Shown piece by piece: positions 37,722-46,404 of a DNA stretch of 64,000 bases. Position 1 is the stretch's first letter. Every line of letters begins with the position of its first letter. The position numbers and the translations under genes were made by a program. The DNA is from Siminovitchia sp047228825 (lineage in GTDB: Bacteria; Bacillota; Bacilli; Bacillales; Bacillaceae_C): the NCBI RefSeq assembly GCF_047228825.1, contig NZ_JBFEGN010000002.1:62001-126000 (forward strand). Reading direction: 5' to 3'. The notes below the pieces were generated by a model, which made no database searches, was not told the DNA's origin, and saw only the letters and a list, made by a program, of their open reading frames with translations.

Positions 37722-39452
37722 TTAGTATAGTTTTGGCGGTTTGATCATAAGTAACTTGGATGGGTCGAAAGTTTGCTTTCTTCGAGTTTGGTTTCTTTTT
37801 TCTTCTAAATGAACATAAAAGAGACCATATTCAAAAGCAGAAAACTTATCCTTTGCAATAGACTTTGAAACTTGTTTGACCTGTGTATCATTACCTGATT
37901 GTCTATACTCAAGATTCATAATTTCCTCAACTAATAAGTCAGTCATAGTAAATGGAAGGAGTTCTTCCACCAGCTTTTCTGAGTCCTTAATTTTAATCTG
38001 ACTTCTAGCCTGTGAATTTGAAACAAGCATCTTAACACCGTTGTTAGAGATTAGGTTTATAAATAAATTATGTATGTCACTTGCCTTAGTATCTTTACTT
38101 CCCGAATTTAAAGCAAACACCATTGGGATTGAGTTTGGTGTTTTATATACATCATATCTACTATCATTTACAACCGAGTATGGTGGATTTTCATCTATTT
38201 CCAAAACGAGAAAGTCAACAAGTCCTGAACCAAGTCCATTTACGTCTACAACTAAAATAGAGGCTTTAAAATCATTTACTTTCTTCTTCAAGAATTGGGC
38301 TTGCTCTTTAAAGTGCGTTCCCTCAAAACTGTAAATGTTAACCAAGTGTTTTGAATATGTTCCGTTTCCACGAGGTATGCATTTAATTACAACTAATGCA
38401 CTGTTTGCATTTGCCAATCCTTCTGCTCTAGCCACATCATAAGAAAGAATATACATTGCATTTTTGTCCATATTTTTATCTTCTGCCTTATTCAATACCC
38501 TACATTCATTGATACTTTCAAAACTAACCAATGATCTATCTGATGAACCTGTCCAATTGCTTTCATACTCACGAGAAAATCCTAATGGGTTGAATGTTTC
38601 TGATTCTTTTAGTGAAACTATGTAATCCAAGTCAAGTTGATTGTGCATAACAGGAAGCTCATATCCAGAACCTAATGTAAAAGCACTTTTTCCTTCTAGC
38701 ATCATTTTTAAAACTTCCATTTGTTTTTCGTATGCAAATGACTGCCTTGTTCCTGCTGTAGTTACATATGCCGTAGATTTATGAATTTCATAGGGGTCAC
38801 TTCCTCCGCAAGCAGCAATACGGTTATTGGCCATCATCGGGATCACCACTTCATTAAGAACGTCCTTTTTCATTGTTTCATCAACTATTTCCTCTACACT
38901 GCCCCCGTGTCGTCTTCCACCCCTGGCAGATTGAGCAACTTGTACAACATCTAGTTTTGATCCATTGTGAAAAATTAACTTGGTTGAATCTTTGTTAAAA
39001 TAATCATGTTTAACTTCGTTTTTTAATATGGGGAAGAAATCCCATATTCGTTCAATATTCTCTTGGCTTATTTGCGCGGCTTGCATTTTGGTCGGGGCTG
39101 CAATAAACAAGTGCACATCTCCATACATAACACATTTTAAATATAATCCTAAAATTTGTGTAAATGACTTTGCCGAACCACGAGTCATTGTGAAGTAAAC
39201 TTGCTGATACCTAAAGAGAATTCTTAACATCATTCTTTGATAAAAAAACAACTTAACCTTTGAATTTGGAGGACTGATTAAGTCAATAAACAAATCTGGA
39301 TATTGTCGATAAAACGAACAAAATTTTCTCCAATCTTCTTTCATTGACTCAAACGAGGTTACACTGGTCATTTTCTTAGAAGCATCTCTATCTTCAATAT
39401 CGTTGGTAGCAGTATATTTCTTATGTTCTTGACGATAATTCCTATAGCTCAT
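37722..39452 (-). CDS. Terminase large subunit
   Basis: 576 aa. ATPase: Walker A-like TRGSAKSFT at ~90, Walker B GGSVEEIVDE at ~187. Nuclease: first Asp in YILSYDVARAEG (~337) and second Asp in SILVVDVNGLG (~404). It cuts concatemeric DNA and pumps it through the portal. The start overlaps the upstream gene by 4 bp (ATGA), so the two are coupled. Confidence 0.9.
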   Translation of the reverse strand: MSYRNYRQEHKKYTATNDIEDRDASKKMTSVTSFESMKEDWRKFCSFYRQYPDLFIDLISPPNSKVKLFFYQRMMLRILFRYQQVYFTMTRGSAKSFTQILGLYLKCVMYGDVHLFIAAPTKMQAAQISQENIERIWDFFPILKNEVKHDYFNKDSTKLIFHNGSKLDVVQVAQSARGGRRHGGSVEEIVDETMKKDVLNEVVIPMMANNRIAACGGSDPYEIHKSTAYVTTAGTRQSFAYEKQMEVLKMMLEGKSAFTLGSGYELPVMHNQLDLDYIVSLKESETFNPLGFSREYESNWTGSSDRSLVSFESINECRVLNKAEDKNMDKNAMYILSYDVARAEGLANANSALVVIKCIPRGNGTYSKHLVNIYSFEGTHFKEQAQFLKKKVNDFKASILVVDVNGLGSGLVDFLVLEIDENPPYSVVNDSRYDVYKTPNSIPMVFALNSGSKDTKASDIHNLFINLISNNGVKMLVSNSQARSQIKIKDSEKLVEELLPFTMTDLLVEEIMNLEYRQSGNDTQVKQVSKSIAKDKFSAFEYGLFYVHLEEKRNQTRRKQTFDPSKLLMIKPPKLY

Positions 39453-40324
39453 GCTTCATCACTACCATCGACTTTTGGTGTGTCTTCAGGTGGCTCACTC
39501 ATGCTTTGCATATTAACAAGTTTTCTAGTGTAATTCCCCATATACATAATTGTCTTATCAACTATATCTTGTTTTTCTTGGTATGGATAAGGCTCAATAA
39601 ATCCATCTTTCTCAATTTCTTCCCAAATTTGAGAGAAAGTTCTTATTCCTACTGATTCTCCCCCTGATTTTCTGTCAATAGGCCTAAAGCCTGAGTTTTC
39701 TAATACTTTATTATATTGAGTATTTAGGTTCTTAAAATCATTTATTCTGCCCTCGTCTAATGCTTTATTTTGCTCTAAATTAAGTTTACAGAGTAGTTTT
39801 AACTGCTCAACGTGTTGTGGGGTGGTAATATCATTGGCTCTGATCATAGACTCATAAAATGACTCTAATTGATATAACTCCTGTTCACTATATCCATTTC
39901 CCCAACGTACAACAATATCTGAAGTAACTTTAAAATCTATTAAATCACTTGCATCATATCTTTTATTCACTTCGCTTGATGGTTTAGCAACTTTATCAGA
40001 AAAATTTCCATCAAACTCGCTATTTAAGTACGTTTTAGATTTATTTTGGGGCATTCCTATTCTTCTAAAGTACTCTCCAAATGGTTTTTTTGCAGTGAAG
40101 GAAGCAGCATACTCGCTTCTAATGAACGGCCTGTCTATCATTCTGCAAACATCAATAAAACGCTCAATGTCGTCAAAATGTGCTACAGACTCCAGGCAAG
40201 TTTTACATATTGGTAAGCGACCATCTGCATTGATAATGTTGTTAGCAGATAAATAAAAATCTGTTGCGCTTTTTTCTTTTTCGCATTTTGAACATATTTT
40301 TCTATTTTGTTTTTGTTTAGTCAC
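39449..40324 (-). CDS. Terminase small subunit-like, with zinc finger
   Basis: 291 aa, GTG start. Residues ~11-44 hold a C-x2-C...C-x2-C zinc finger (CSKCEKEKSATDFY, ICKTC), the same module found in the HNH protein and in the 48.0-kb regulator. The rest is helical (WGNGYSEQELYQLESFYESM). Coupling to the large subunit by ATGA overlap makes it the likely small terminase, which recognises phage DNA. Confidence 0.65.
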   Translation of the reverse strand: MTKQKQNRKICSKCEKEKSATDFYLSANNIINADGRLPICKTCLESVAHFDDIERFIDVCRMIDRPFIRSEYAASFTAKKPFGEYFRRIGMPQNKSKTYLNSEFDGNFSDKVAKPSSEVNKRYDASDLIDFKVTSDIVVRWGNGYSEQELYQLESFYESMIRANDITTPQHVEQLKLLCKLNLEQNKALDEGRINDFKNLNTQYNKVLENSGFRPIDRKSGGESVGIRTFSQIWEEIEKDGFIEPYPYQEKQDIVDKTIMYMGNYTRKLVNMQSMSEPPEDTPKVDGSDEA

Positions 40325-41477
40325 TCATAATGACACTCCCTTCATTCAATATTTCATTAAATTCTCCTTGGCGATATTTTTGCATAAATTCCTCGAATTG
40401 CTCAGGTGTATTGCCTCCATATCCATAGAGATCATGATAAAGTTTGTGGACTTCCTTTGTAAGACAGACACCTAAGCCATATTTTTTGTTGTTTTTTATT
40501 ATTGTTTCTCGCAATACTTCTAGCTCATCTTCTGAACACTCTTCTAATGTTTTTCCATATTGCCAGTCTAATTCATCTAGTGTTTCTTGAACAATCTCTC
40601 TGAAACTGTATAAATGATGAATTTCATCAAAGTTTTTTCCTGTTAACACACATGTATAGTTGTGAAATTCCATACTATCTTTTTTCCAATCTTCTAACTG
40701 ATTCCTAAACCAAAACAACAAGGGGGTTATCCCACCTAGCCATCTTGGATTATCTGACCCCTTTAAAGGGTTTTTATGGCGTGGATTGTTGTTTCCTCTC
40801 CAGCGCCCCTCTTGTTTGCGTAATTTTCTCATATAATCCCTTAACTCAGAAGTTCTTTCATATTGTGCGTTTGCAAGCATATTTTCATAGTCATTTTCCC
40901 ATCTTTTTTTCATTAGTTGGGATAAATAGGCTTTTTCTTCATTTGATTTTGGTTTTCCAATCCAGTGACACTCTTCCTTCATTCTTTCGGAATGAGTCTT
41001 ATAGATTTTTTCTCTTCCTAGCTCTGATTTTTTGATACCTAATAATCTGGCTCTATCTATAAGTGCTTTTGAAGTCCTATTTGGAAACCTGTCTATAATA
41101 TCCTCGTTTCGATTGTCTGGGTAAATCTCTATTAAAAGACTATCTTCCTCTTTAGTCCACTCAGGTGTTTTTTCTTTTCTTTTTCCATATCTTGCTGAAC
41201 CCGTTTTTCCTTTACTACAAACATAGCAAACGTTTCTTAGTCCTGTTTTTGTATTCTTGTCTTTTGGAAAATACTCATCATTATAAGGGAGAATTTTTTC
41301 ACACCTTTTACAAAACATCTCACCTTCTTTTAACTGGTGATATTTTGTGAATTTCTGTCCATTACACTCTTTGCACTTGGTTGTAAATCCGTCCTTAGAG
41401 TCCTTTTTCTTATAAAAGTAATCAGTATTCCTAGGAAACTCACGTAAACATTTTTTACACTCTTTTGTCTCTTCCAA
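40317..41477 (-). CDS. HNH endonuclease with two zinc fingers and Myb-like domain
   Basis: 386 aa, TTG start. Two zinc fingers (residues ~7-39 and ~56-83), a Myb/SANT-like segment (TPEWTKEEDSLLIEIYPD, ~105-150), NUMOD3-like stretches (RWRGNNNPRHKNPLKGSDN) and an HNH site (CVLTGKNFDEIHHLYSF at ~275-295 with later CLTKEVHKLYHDLYG). It overlaps the small terminase by 8 bp. HNH proteins next to terminases either help genome cutting or are free-standing homing endonucleases; NUMOD-like parts favour the second. Confidence 0.85.
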   Translation of the reverse strand: MEETKECKKCLREFPRNTDYFYKKKDSKDGFTTKCKECNGQKFTKYHQLKEGEMFCKRCEKILPYNDEYFPKDKNTKTGLRNVCYVCSKGKTGSARYGKRKEKTPEWTKEEDSLLIEIYPDNRNEDIIDRFPNRTSKALIDRARLLGIKKSELGREKIYKTHSERMKEECHWIGKPKSNEEKAYLSQLMKKRWENDYENMLANAQYERTSELRDYMRKLRKQEGRWRGNNNPRHKNPLKGSDNPRWLGGITPLLFWFRNQLEDWKKDSMEFHNYTCVLTGKNFDEIHHLYSFREIVQETLDELDWQYGKTLEECSEDELEVLRETIIKNNKKYGLGVCLTKEVHKLYHDLYGYGGNTPEQFEEFMQKYRQGEFNEILNEGSVIMSD

Positions 41478-41668
41478 TTTTCATCATCCCTTCGTAATTC
41501 CATCCCAAATTTAATAAGAGCTGCGAACAAGGTGGGATGGAAAACCTCTCTATTGGGAGATCAGCCCCAATAGTCGCAACTCATAAATATAATTCTAAGT
41601 TTCTATTGAAATTTTAAATCTAATAATCTCTTCAGAAGATTCTCCATAGAGAATCCTCAAACAAACTA
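41478..41668 (-). other. Structured intergenic region before the packaging genes
   Basis: Contains TATTGGGG / CCCAATAG pairing near 41550-41572 and a perfect GATTCTC / GAGAATC hairpin at 41638-41655, plus GGGATGG / CCATCCC complementarity. No gene. It could be leader RNA or a packaging-related site, being directly upstream of the HNH/terminase unit. Confidence 0.4.
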
Positions 41669-42247
41669 TTAAATTAATACATCATACATTTTATATTTTG
41701 TTGCTTCTTCAATATCAATGTACCAATCACTAATCCTATCTTGATGATCATTTAAAATATCCTGAGTTACTGTTGTTTTAGAAATAATGTAATCATCATA
41801 CATTTTCTGAAGTCTATCATATTCTTTATCTAATCTCTTAACCTCTTGGCGAGTACCTTCAGACCGCCCTCTTAACTCATGATATAGTAGCGTAGCATAT
41901 TTACCCATGAATCTTTTGTGGCCTGCAAGAAATATTGGAAATGCCATACTCATGGCATAAGATTCACAATATGTATAAATAGGGGTCTTAGAATTTTCAA
42001 TTGCTGAAACTATACCCCACCCCGAATATGCGTCTCCGCCTGGAGAAGTAACGTACAGGTGTAATGGTTTTTTCTCAGATTCGCTCTTGTTATCATCTTG
42101 TTTATTGATCAGGTGAATCAAAGGTACAATAGAATCAATCGTATAATCACTAATACTTTCATTTAGATAAATTATTCTTTCTTTAAACAGCTCTTTTTCA
42201 ACCTTTTCAAGTAATCCATCTTTGTCTTCTTCTAATAGAAATTCCAT
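41669..42247 (-). CDS. ClpP-like serine protease
   Basis: 192 aa with AGGAGGGCAAGAGAGT. ClpP fold motifs: VTSPGGDAYSGWGIVSAI (~65-80), catalytic Ser in ESYAMSMAFPIFLAG (~99), His in LLYHELRG (~122). Phage ClpP-like enzymes usually mature the capsid and lie between portal and capsid genes. Here that place is taken by another protease, so this one may act on tail or host proteins. The N-terminal extension is acidic. Confidence 0.8.
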   Translation of the reverse strand: MEFLLEEDKDGLLEKVEKELFKERIIYLNESISDYTIDSIVPLIHLINKQDDNKSESEKKPLHLYVTSPGGDAYSGWGIVSAIENSKTPIYTYCESYAMSMAFPIFLAGHKRFMGKYATLLYHELRGRSEGTRQEVKRLDKEYDRLQKMYDDYIISKTTVTQDILNDHQDRISDWYIDIEEATKYKMYDVLI

Positions 42248-42427
42248 ACTCTCTTGCCCTCCTAATATTTTTTACTTTTATTTTCATATTAGGAAGCGGA
42301 TACTTTAGCATCATTCCGTATTATCTTAAATTACTTTTAATATGTTCAATATGATCTTCAATTTTCCAATTTATAATTATATATTTCACGTAAAGGAATA
42401 GACATATGTGTTTTAACAGATTAATCA
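42248..42427. other. Short AT-rich gap
   Basis: 180 bp without gene. Contains AGGAAGCGGATACTTTAGCA and AT-rich stretches that could hold a minus-strand promoter for the ClpP-like gene; no clear -35/-10 pair. Confidence 0.3.
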
Positions 42428-42805
42428 TTATTTTTCTCCACCAGGAGTAGAAAGCCCATCAATCATTGTTTTTAACTCAGCGATGGCTGCTTGTACATTT
42501 GTTGCAGTTAAACCTTCGACGGTAATAGGAACTTCATTTGCTTTGACACTAGTAATAAATTTTGAGTCATTTTGCAATTGACTTGTTTTTGTTGGAATTG
42601 AAGGCTTATTTGTTAAATCGTTGTAACTATGTGTATGACCTTCGTCTGATTTTTTAGCAACTTCTCCAGATAGAGTAGCAACATTTGTCGATAAATTGCT
42701 AATGTCAGCTCCATTTTTCTGTACATTGCCTTTTAAACTATCCAATTCACTTTTCTTTGCCAATCCATCCAAATCGCTTTTTTTAGCTAATTCAATATCT
42801 GCCAT
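42428..42805 (-). CDS. Fibre-like head or tail accessory protein
   Basis: 125 aa, ATG after GGTGGTGCAATAA. Coiled-coil N-terminus with KKSDLDGLAKKSELDSL heptads, then the fibre motif HTHSYNDLTNKPSIPTKTSQL common in phage tail fibre stems, and a final helix (VQAAIAELKTMIDGL). Probably a trimeric structural protein. Confidence 0.65.
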   Translation of the reverse strand: MADIELAKKSDLDGLAKKSELDSLKGNVQKNGADISNLSTNVATLSGEVAKKSDEGHTHSYNDLTNKPSIPTKTSQLQNDSKFITSVKANEVPITVEGLTATNVQAAIAELKTMIDGLSTPGGEK

Positions 42806-43015
42806 TTATTGCACCACCTTTGCAAATACCTTTCCATCTTCTAGATATATTTTTGCATTTAAATCTCCATCTGAATAATAAACTCTGTCTTGTTCATCAA
42901 CATACAAATCTAGGGAAGGAGAATACACAATTTGCCCATTTTTTAGTTTGACCCTATTTTCCCCATCTGTTGACGAACTATATCCACCACCAATAAAAAA
43001 TCCTCTACCTAACAT
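42806..43015 (-). CDS. Small structural-operon protein
   Basis: 69 aa, ATG after ATAGGAGCGTTTTAA; adjoins the next gene with no gap. Gly-rich start (GRGFFIGGGYSSS) then beta hairpins (LYVDEQDRVYYSDGDLNAKIYL). Probably structural with its neighbours; not recognised. Confidence 0.6.
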   Translation of the reverse strand: MLGRGFFIGGGYSSSTDGENRVKLKNGQIVYSPSLDLYVDEQDRVYYSDGDLNAKIYLEDGKVFAKVVQ

Positions 43016-43291
43016 TTAAAACGCTCCTATAAAGTTATACTTGATTCCACCTTCTTTGATCTTGAATGACACAATGGGTTCGTCACCTTTATCAATAGAT
43101 AATCCTTGGTTTGCTTTTAAGAAAATAGTATATTTATCGTTAATAACTACTGTGCAATCAGATTCATTCATAAAAGAAAACTTGTATAACTTATATCCAT
43201 GTGTCCAATCATCAGGCTTAGATGGAATAATTTCTTTATTAGCTTCGCTTGTTTGAAGTTCTTGTGAGCCAATATATCCGATTTCAATCAC
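43016..43291 (-). CDS. Small beta-rich structural-operon protein
   Basis: 91 aa, GTG start with only a weak site. Contains CTVVINDKYTIFLKANQGLSI, a ligand- or shell-type strand pattern. Directly abuts the next gene. Not recognised. Confidence 0.55.
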   Translation of the reverse strand: MIEIGYIGSQELQTSEANKEIIPSKPDDWTHGYKLYKFSFMNESDCTVVINDKYTIFLKANQGLSIDKGDEPIVSFKIKEGGIKYNFIGAF

Positions 43292-43304
43292 CCCATTTCA
43301 GCAA

Positions 43305-44522
43305 TTACTTTAGCCTGATATCATATGTACAAACTTTCCCATAACCCTCTTCAAACACCGTAATCAAACTTCCAGCATTCGCAGTCTTCTTTAGCTTCAC
43401 ACTATACTCGTCAATCCCACATATACTAGGTGACTGAACATATTCAACATTTTGCAATCCGGCCATTCCAATTGTCTTATTGCTATGATGGTGTAAATGA
43501 CCAGTTTTCAAAATATGTATTTGTTCCTGATAGATCATGCTGTAATCTTTAATGGAATTCTCTAAGTTCTTTTCATCTTGTCCATGTGCTAACAATACAT
43601 TAGTTCCTAATGCATCAATCAAATGTAAAGGTTTTGCATCATATACAACTACATTTTGATTATGTTTAAGTCTCTCTTTAATAAACCAAGGGATGATAAG
43701 CTCCATATTCTCTCTCTTAATTTCCCCGCTCTTAATGCCCCCTACACGAAGTTCACTGTGGTTTCCAGTTACAGAGGAATAATAAACAGTTGCATACCCT
43801 GAGAGCTTATTTAGCCAATGAGACATAAACTCAGCAAACCTCATGGTGGACTCTACAACACCTAATTGTAGAAATTGAAGCTGTGTAAGTCTTAAGAGAC
43901 CATCCAGTGAGTCACCTAAGTTCGCAACATAAATAAAGCTTAATTTTTCTTTTTCGATAATCTCAACCGTTCTCTCTAGCAGCTCCCACATCCTGTGCTC
44001 AAATATGTCAGTATTGTATTCTGCTAATACTTCTCCATGTAGACCGTAGATTTTTCCTTCTCTGCCATAGTGAGGATCAGCAATGTCAACGATTGCTGTT
44101 TTAAATTTACAATTCAAAGAATGGGATTTACTCATTTCAGGAATTTGGATAGGCTCCATATTTTCCACAGCTAATTGAATCTTTTCCGCAATATTTTCTG
44201 CTCTTGCTTGTTCTCTAATCCATTTGTTCAGTTCAAGTTTTTCTGATTGTAACTTATTTCTTTCTTTTTGAAGTTCAAGTTTTTTGATGGTAAATTCATC
44301 TAATTTATCTTCTGATGTAGCAATTTTATTTGCTTCATACTCTTGACCTTCGTGGAACGCAGAGAACCATTTTCTATATGTAGATTCTCCAAAACTATCT
44401 CCGGTTTCCTGATTGATTAAAGCAGCAACTTCGTCCCAAGTTAGAGAATAGTCTTGCTTATTCTCACAGAGCCTAATTTTATATTCTTTCAGGCTTTCAC
44501 CTTGCTGTCTCTCTAAACTCAT
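43305..44522 (-). CDS. Calcineurin-like metallophosphoesterase
   Basis: 405 aa from the ATG at 44522 (after GAGGAGTAAGTGT); an ATG 15 nt upstream is too close. N-terminal ~130 residues: HTH-like (WDEVAALINQETGDSFGESTY) and coiled coil. Metal-binding motifs follow: DPHYG (~150), NLGDSLDG (~200), TGNHSE (~250), LLAHG (~310) and GHLHHH (~343). It likely acts on DNA ends, nucleotides or phosphoproteins. Position with YonK-like gene suggests SPbeta YonJ, not certain. Confidence 0.85.
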   Translation of the reverse strand: MSLERQQGESLKEYKIRLCENKQDYSLTWDEVAALINQETGDSFGESTYRKWFSAFHEGQEYEANKIATSEDKLDEFTIKKLELQKERNKLQSEKLELNKWIREQARAENIAEKIQLAVENMEPIQIPEMSKSHSLNCKFKTAIVDIADPHYGREGKIYGLHGEVLAEYNTDIFEHRMWELLERTVEIIEKEKLSFIYVANLGDSLDGLLRLTQLQFLQLGVVESTMRFAEFMSHWLNKLSGYATVYYSSVTGNHSELRVGGIKSGEIKRENMELIIPWFIKERLKHNQNVVVYDAKPLHLIDALGTNVLLAHGQDEKNLENSIKDYSMIYQEQIHILKTGHLHHHSNKTIGMAGLQNVEYVQSPSICGIDEYSVKLKKTANAGSLITVFEEGYGKVCTYDIRLK

Positions 44523-44526
44523 ACAC

Positions 44527-44727
44527 TTACTCCTCATCCACAGTAGGAAGCTCTAATTCTTCTGATAGGGAGAACGAAATATGTTTACCATCATAGTCTT
44601 TAAGAATCTTAAAAAAGTCATAAACAAATTCTTCATCCTTGGTTACTGTTGTAATTCGTCCATAACCTTCATCAAAATTCAACTCTAAATAGCCTTTTCC
44701 ACTTGTTTGATTTTTTCGTTTAGCCAT
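44527..44727 (-). CDS. yonK: YonK-like protein
   Basis: 66 aa from the ATG at 44727, with AGGAG at good distance; a TTG at 44736 is too close. The motif VYDFFKILKDYDGKHISFSL followed by SEELELP matches the small SPbeta protein YonK, which has been crystallised as an oligomer of unknown role. Recognition from memory. Confidence 0.65.
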   Translation of the reverse strand: MAKRKNQTSGKGYLELNFDEGYGRITTVTKDEEFVYDFFKILKDYDGKHISFSLSEELELPTVDEE

Positions 44728-44793
44728 ATATATCAATCTCCTATTCTCTTAATTTCAACAGTTTTTACAAGGAACTGATAAACCTCATATGTA

Positions 44794-44866
44794 TGGGTCT
44801 TACAGGGTATGATCCTGTAACCGTCCTATCATGAGTAGGATGCTCTACCAGTTGAGCTAAAGACCC
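44794..44866 (-). tRNA. tRNA with CAT anticodon (Met or modified Ile), degenerate T-loop
   Basis: 7-bp acceptor GGGTCTT / AAGACCC, D-arm GCTC...GAGC, anticodon stem TCCTA / TAGGA with loop CTCATGA, T-stem ACAGG / CCTGT. The T-loop reads ATCATAC instead of TTCGAAT-type, lacking T54, purine-58 context. CCA is not encoded. All stems pair, so the gene is recent or structurally kept. Confidence 0.75.
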
Positions 44867-45251
44867 CAAATGATCAAGTATTGTTAGCTAGTCAGCTAGG
44901 AGGCATCTAATAAGGTCAATAAACAACTACCTATGAGCCACTTCCCCTAGATTTTATCGAACTTTATTAGTTGAAATCTGAGTCTTGAGCTTATAAGAGC
45001 TTTGAGACTTGAATCTTAAGTTTTGAGGATTGAACTTTGAGCTTTTATCATCTTTGTAATATATTTCTCTCATATGATGAAAGTACGCTCAAAAGTAGTA
45101 CCTTCACTCTAAAAAGAGTCTGTATTCTTTTATATCCCTATTGGATAAATATGTATTAGTAGAGGGTTTAACCCAACCCTCTAAAGGGTGTTTAGTTCAT
45201 TAGATTTCGACTAACTAACAATGGTTTTTATTATTCTCTATCACTATTGAG
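44867..45251. other. Gene-free stretch with hairpins and CTTGAG-type repeats
   Basis: Holds repeated CTTGAG/CTTTGAG words at about 44985-45045, an 8-bp perfect hairpin AGAGGGTT / AACCCTCT at 45161-45182, and TAGCTAG-type words shared with the gap near 46250. No ORF with a start signal. It may be transcribed tRNA-flanking RNA. Confidence 0.4.
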
Positions 45252-45878
45252 TTAATCGCTTACCTCAATAGTGGTAATTGCATTGCTCGTGGTAAGAGAA
45301 TGATCAACTTCCATTTCAAAATCTTCAATCTCTTTTGTTAACTGATCAATTTTCTCTTTTAGATTAATTGGATCAATAAGTTTTGCTTCATTGTCCTCTT
45401 TAAAAGCTTTAACAATCTCTGCATTCTCTAAAGCTTTATTTTTTCCTTCTTTGCCATACAATGCCTCTAGATGACTGTCAAGTCTTTGTTTTACATCTTC
45501 ATTGATACGATCAACTTTTGAAGTAAGTGTTGCATATGTATGTTTCAATTTGTTGAGCAATTGTATATCATAATCAATTGAACTCTTACGCTCAATTGCT
45601 TCAGCAACCGTATATTCCTTTCCTGCAACTTTAATCTTAGTTACAGCATTAGACTGAACAATAGCAGACTTGATTTCATTTCTCCGTTTGATTAAATCTT
45701 TTGCAGATTGCAAATCAGACTTAGCTTGCTTTTCAACTTCCTCAACACTATTAAATCCAGCAGGGAGCTTCTTTCCCTCAGTGTAACTTCCAAATACAGA
45801 TTCATTAATCGTCCTGTTAATCCTCGCATCCAAAAGTTTTAACTCCGCCAAGCCCCTGCTTACTGTCATTTCTGCCAT
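45252..45878 (-). CDS. Conserved coiled-coil phage protein
   Basis: 208 aa, ATG after AAAGGAGACGATAAAACT. Mostly helical with KEYTVAEAIERKSSIDYDIQ and IDQLTKEIEDFEMEVDHS. Between two tRNA genes. I have seen similar proteins in large Bacillus phages but know no function. Confidence 0.65.
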   Translation of the reverse strand: MAEMTVSRGLAELKLLDARINRTINESVFGSYTEGKKLPAGFNSVEEVEKQAKSDLQSAKDLIKRRNEIKSAIVQSNAVTKIKVAGKEYTVAEAIERKSSIDYDIQLLNKLKHTYATLTSKVDRINEDVKQRLDSHLEALYGKEGKNKALENAEIVKAFKEDNEAKLIDPINLKEKIDQLTKEIEDFEMEVDHSLTTSNAITTIEVSD

Positions 45879-45943
45879 AGTTTTATCGTCTCCTTTTTCT
45901 CATAGCTTTCAAGTAGGCTTTGAGGTGCTACTTACCTTATATA

Positions 45944-46017
45944 TCTGGATGGTAGGGTTTGAACCTACACAATCTCCGCCCCAAACGGAGTGACTAACCA
46001 ACTTCGCCCACATCCAG
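45944..46017 (-). tRNA. tRNA-Pro(TGG)
   Basis: Acceptor CTGGATG / CATCCAG, anticodon stem CTCCG / CGGAG with loop TTTGGGG (anticodon TGG), canonical T-arm GTAGG-TTCAAAC-CCTAC, A at the discriminator. D-stem is weak (GGC / GTC). It reads CCA/CCG and by wobble CCT/CCC. This matters for the CCC-T frameshift site in the tail gene. Confidence 0.85.
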
Positions 46018-46028
46018 GTGTAAGAACC

Positions 46029-46108
46029 TCTGTGGTGAGTGAGATTGTCTAACAGGTCTGCATGAAGCTAGAAAAGCTGTTAGGTCTCACTCGTATGAAA
46101 TCCACAGA
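46029..46108. ncRNA. 80-nt nested hairpin RNA candidate
   Basis: Three nested perfect stems: TCTGTGG / CCACAGA (7 bp), GAGTGAGA / TCTCACTC (8 bp), CTAACAG / CTGTTAG (7 bp), separated by small internal loops and closed by a 21-nt loop. Strand unknown, but it is 11 bp upstream of tRNA-Pro on the minus strand transcript. It lacks a cloverleaf layout, so it is not a tRNA. Not protein-coding. Confidence 0.65.
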
Positions 46109-46404
46109 TTAATCAAGTCGGAGCTGAGAGGGGTCTCAATAATATAGCATCCTGTTGAGCTCAGGTATTCTGCACTACATCCACCTCTTCTTGTCCTATG
46201 TGTGAAAACTCAAGTGACGCATCATTATATACAAACCACACACTATCTATTAGGTAGCTAGTCTAATAGGTTTAATGAAATGTAATAAAAGTTGTAATCG
46301 TACCCTGTCAAAATGGTGACTGGGTGATAAAAGAGATATTTTAATGTTTGCATAATATATTATATGTTTCTAAGTTATTAATGTAAAATTAAAATGAAAA
46401 GATT
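46109..46404. other. Gene-free leader with a small hairpin
   Basis: Includes CTATTAG / CTAATAG (46248-46269) and TAGCTAG words shared with the gap near 44885. No ORF with a ribosome binding site. The stretch separates PhoH-like and tRNA genes. Confidence 0.35.

Noticed and set aside
40317..41477. HNH gene as part of an intron
   Set aside because: It has its own start, overlaps the small terminase gene and no neighbouring gene is interrupted, so it is free-standing.
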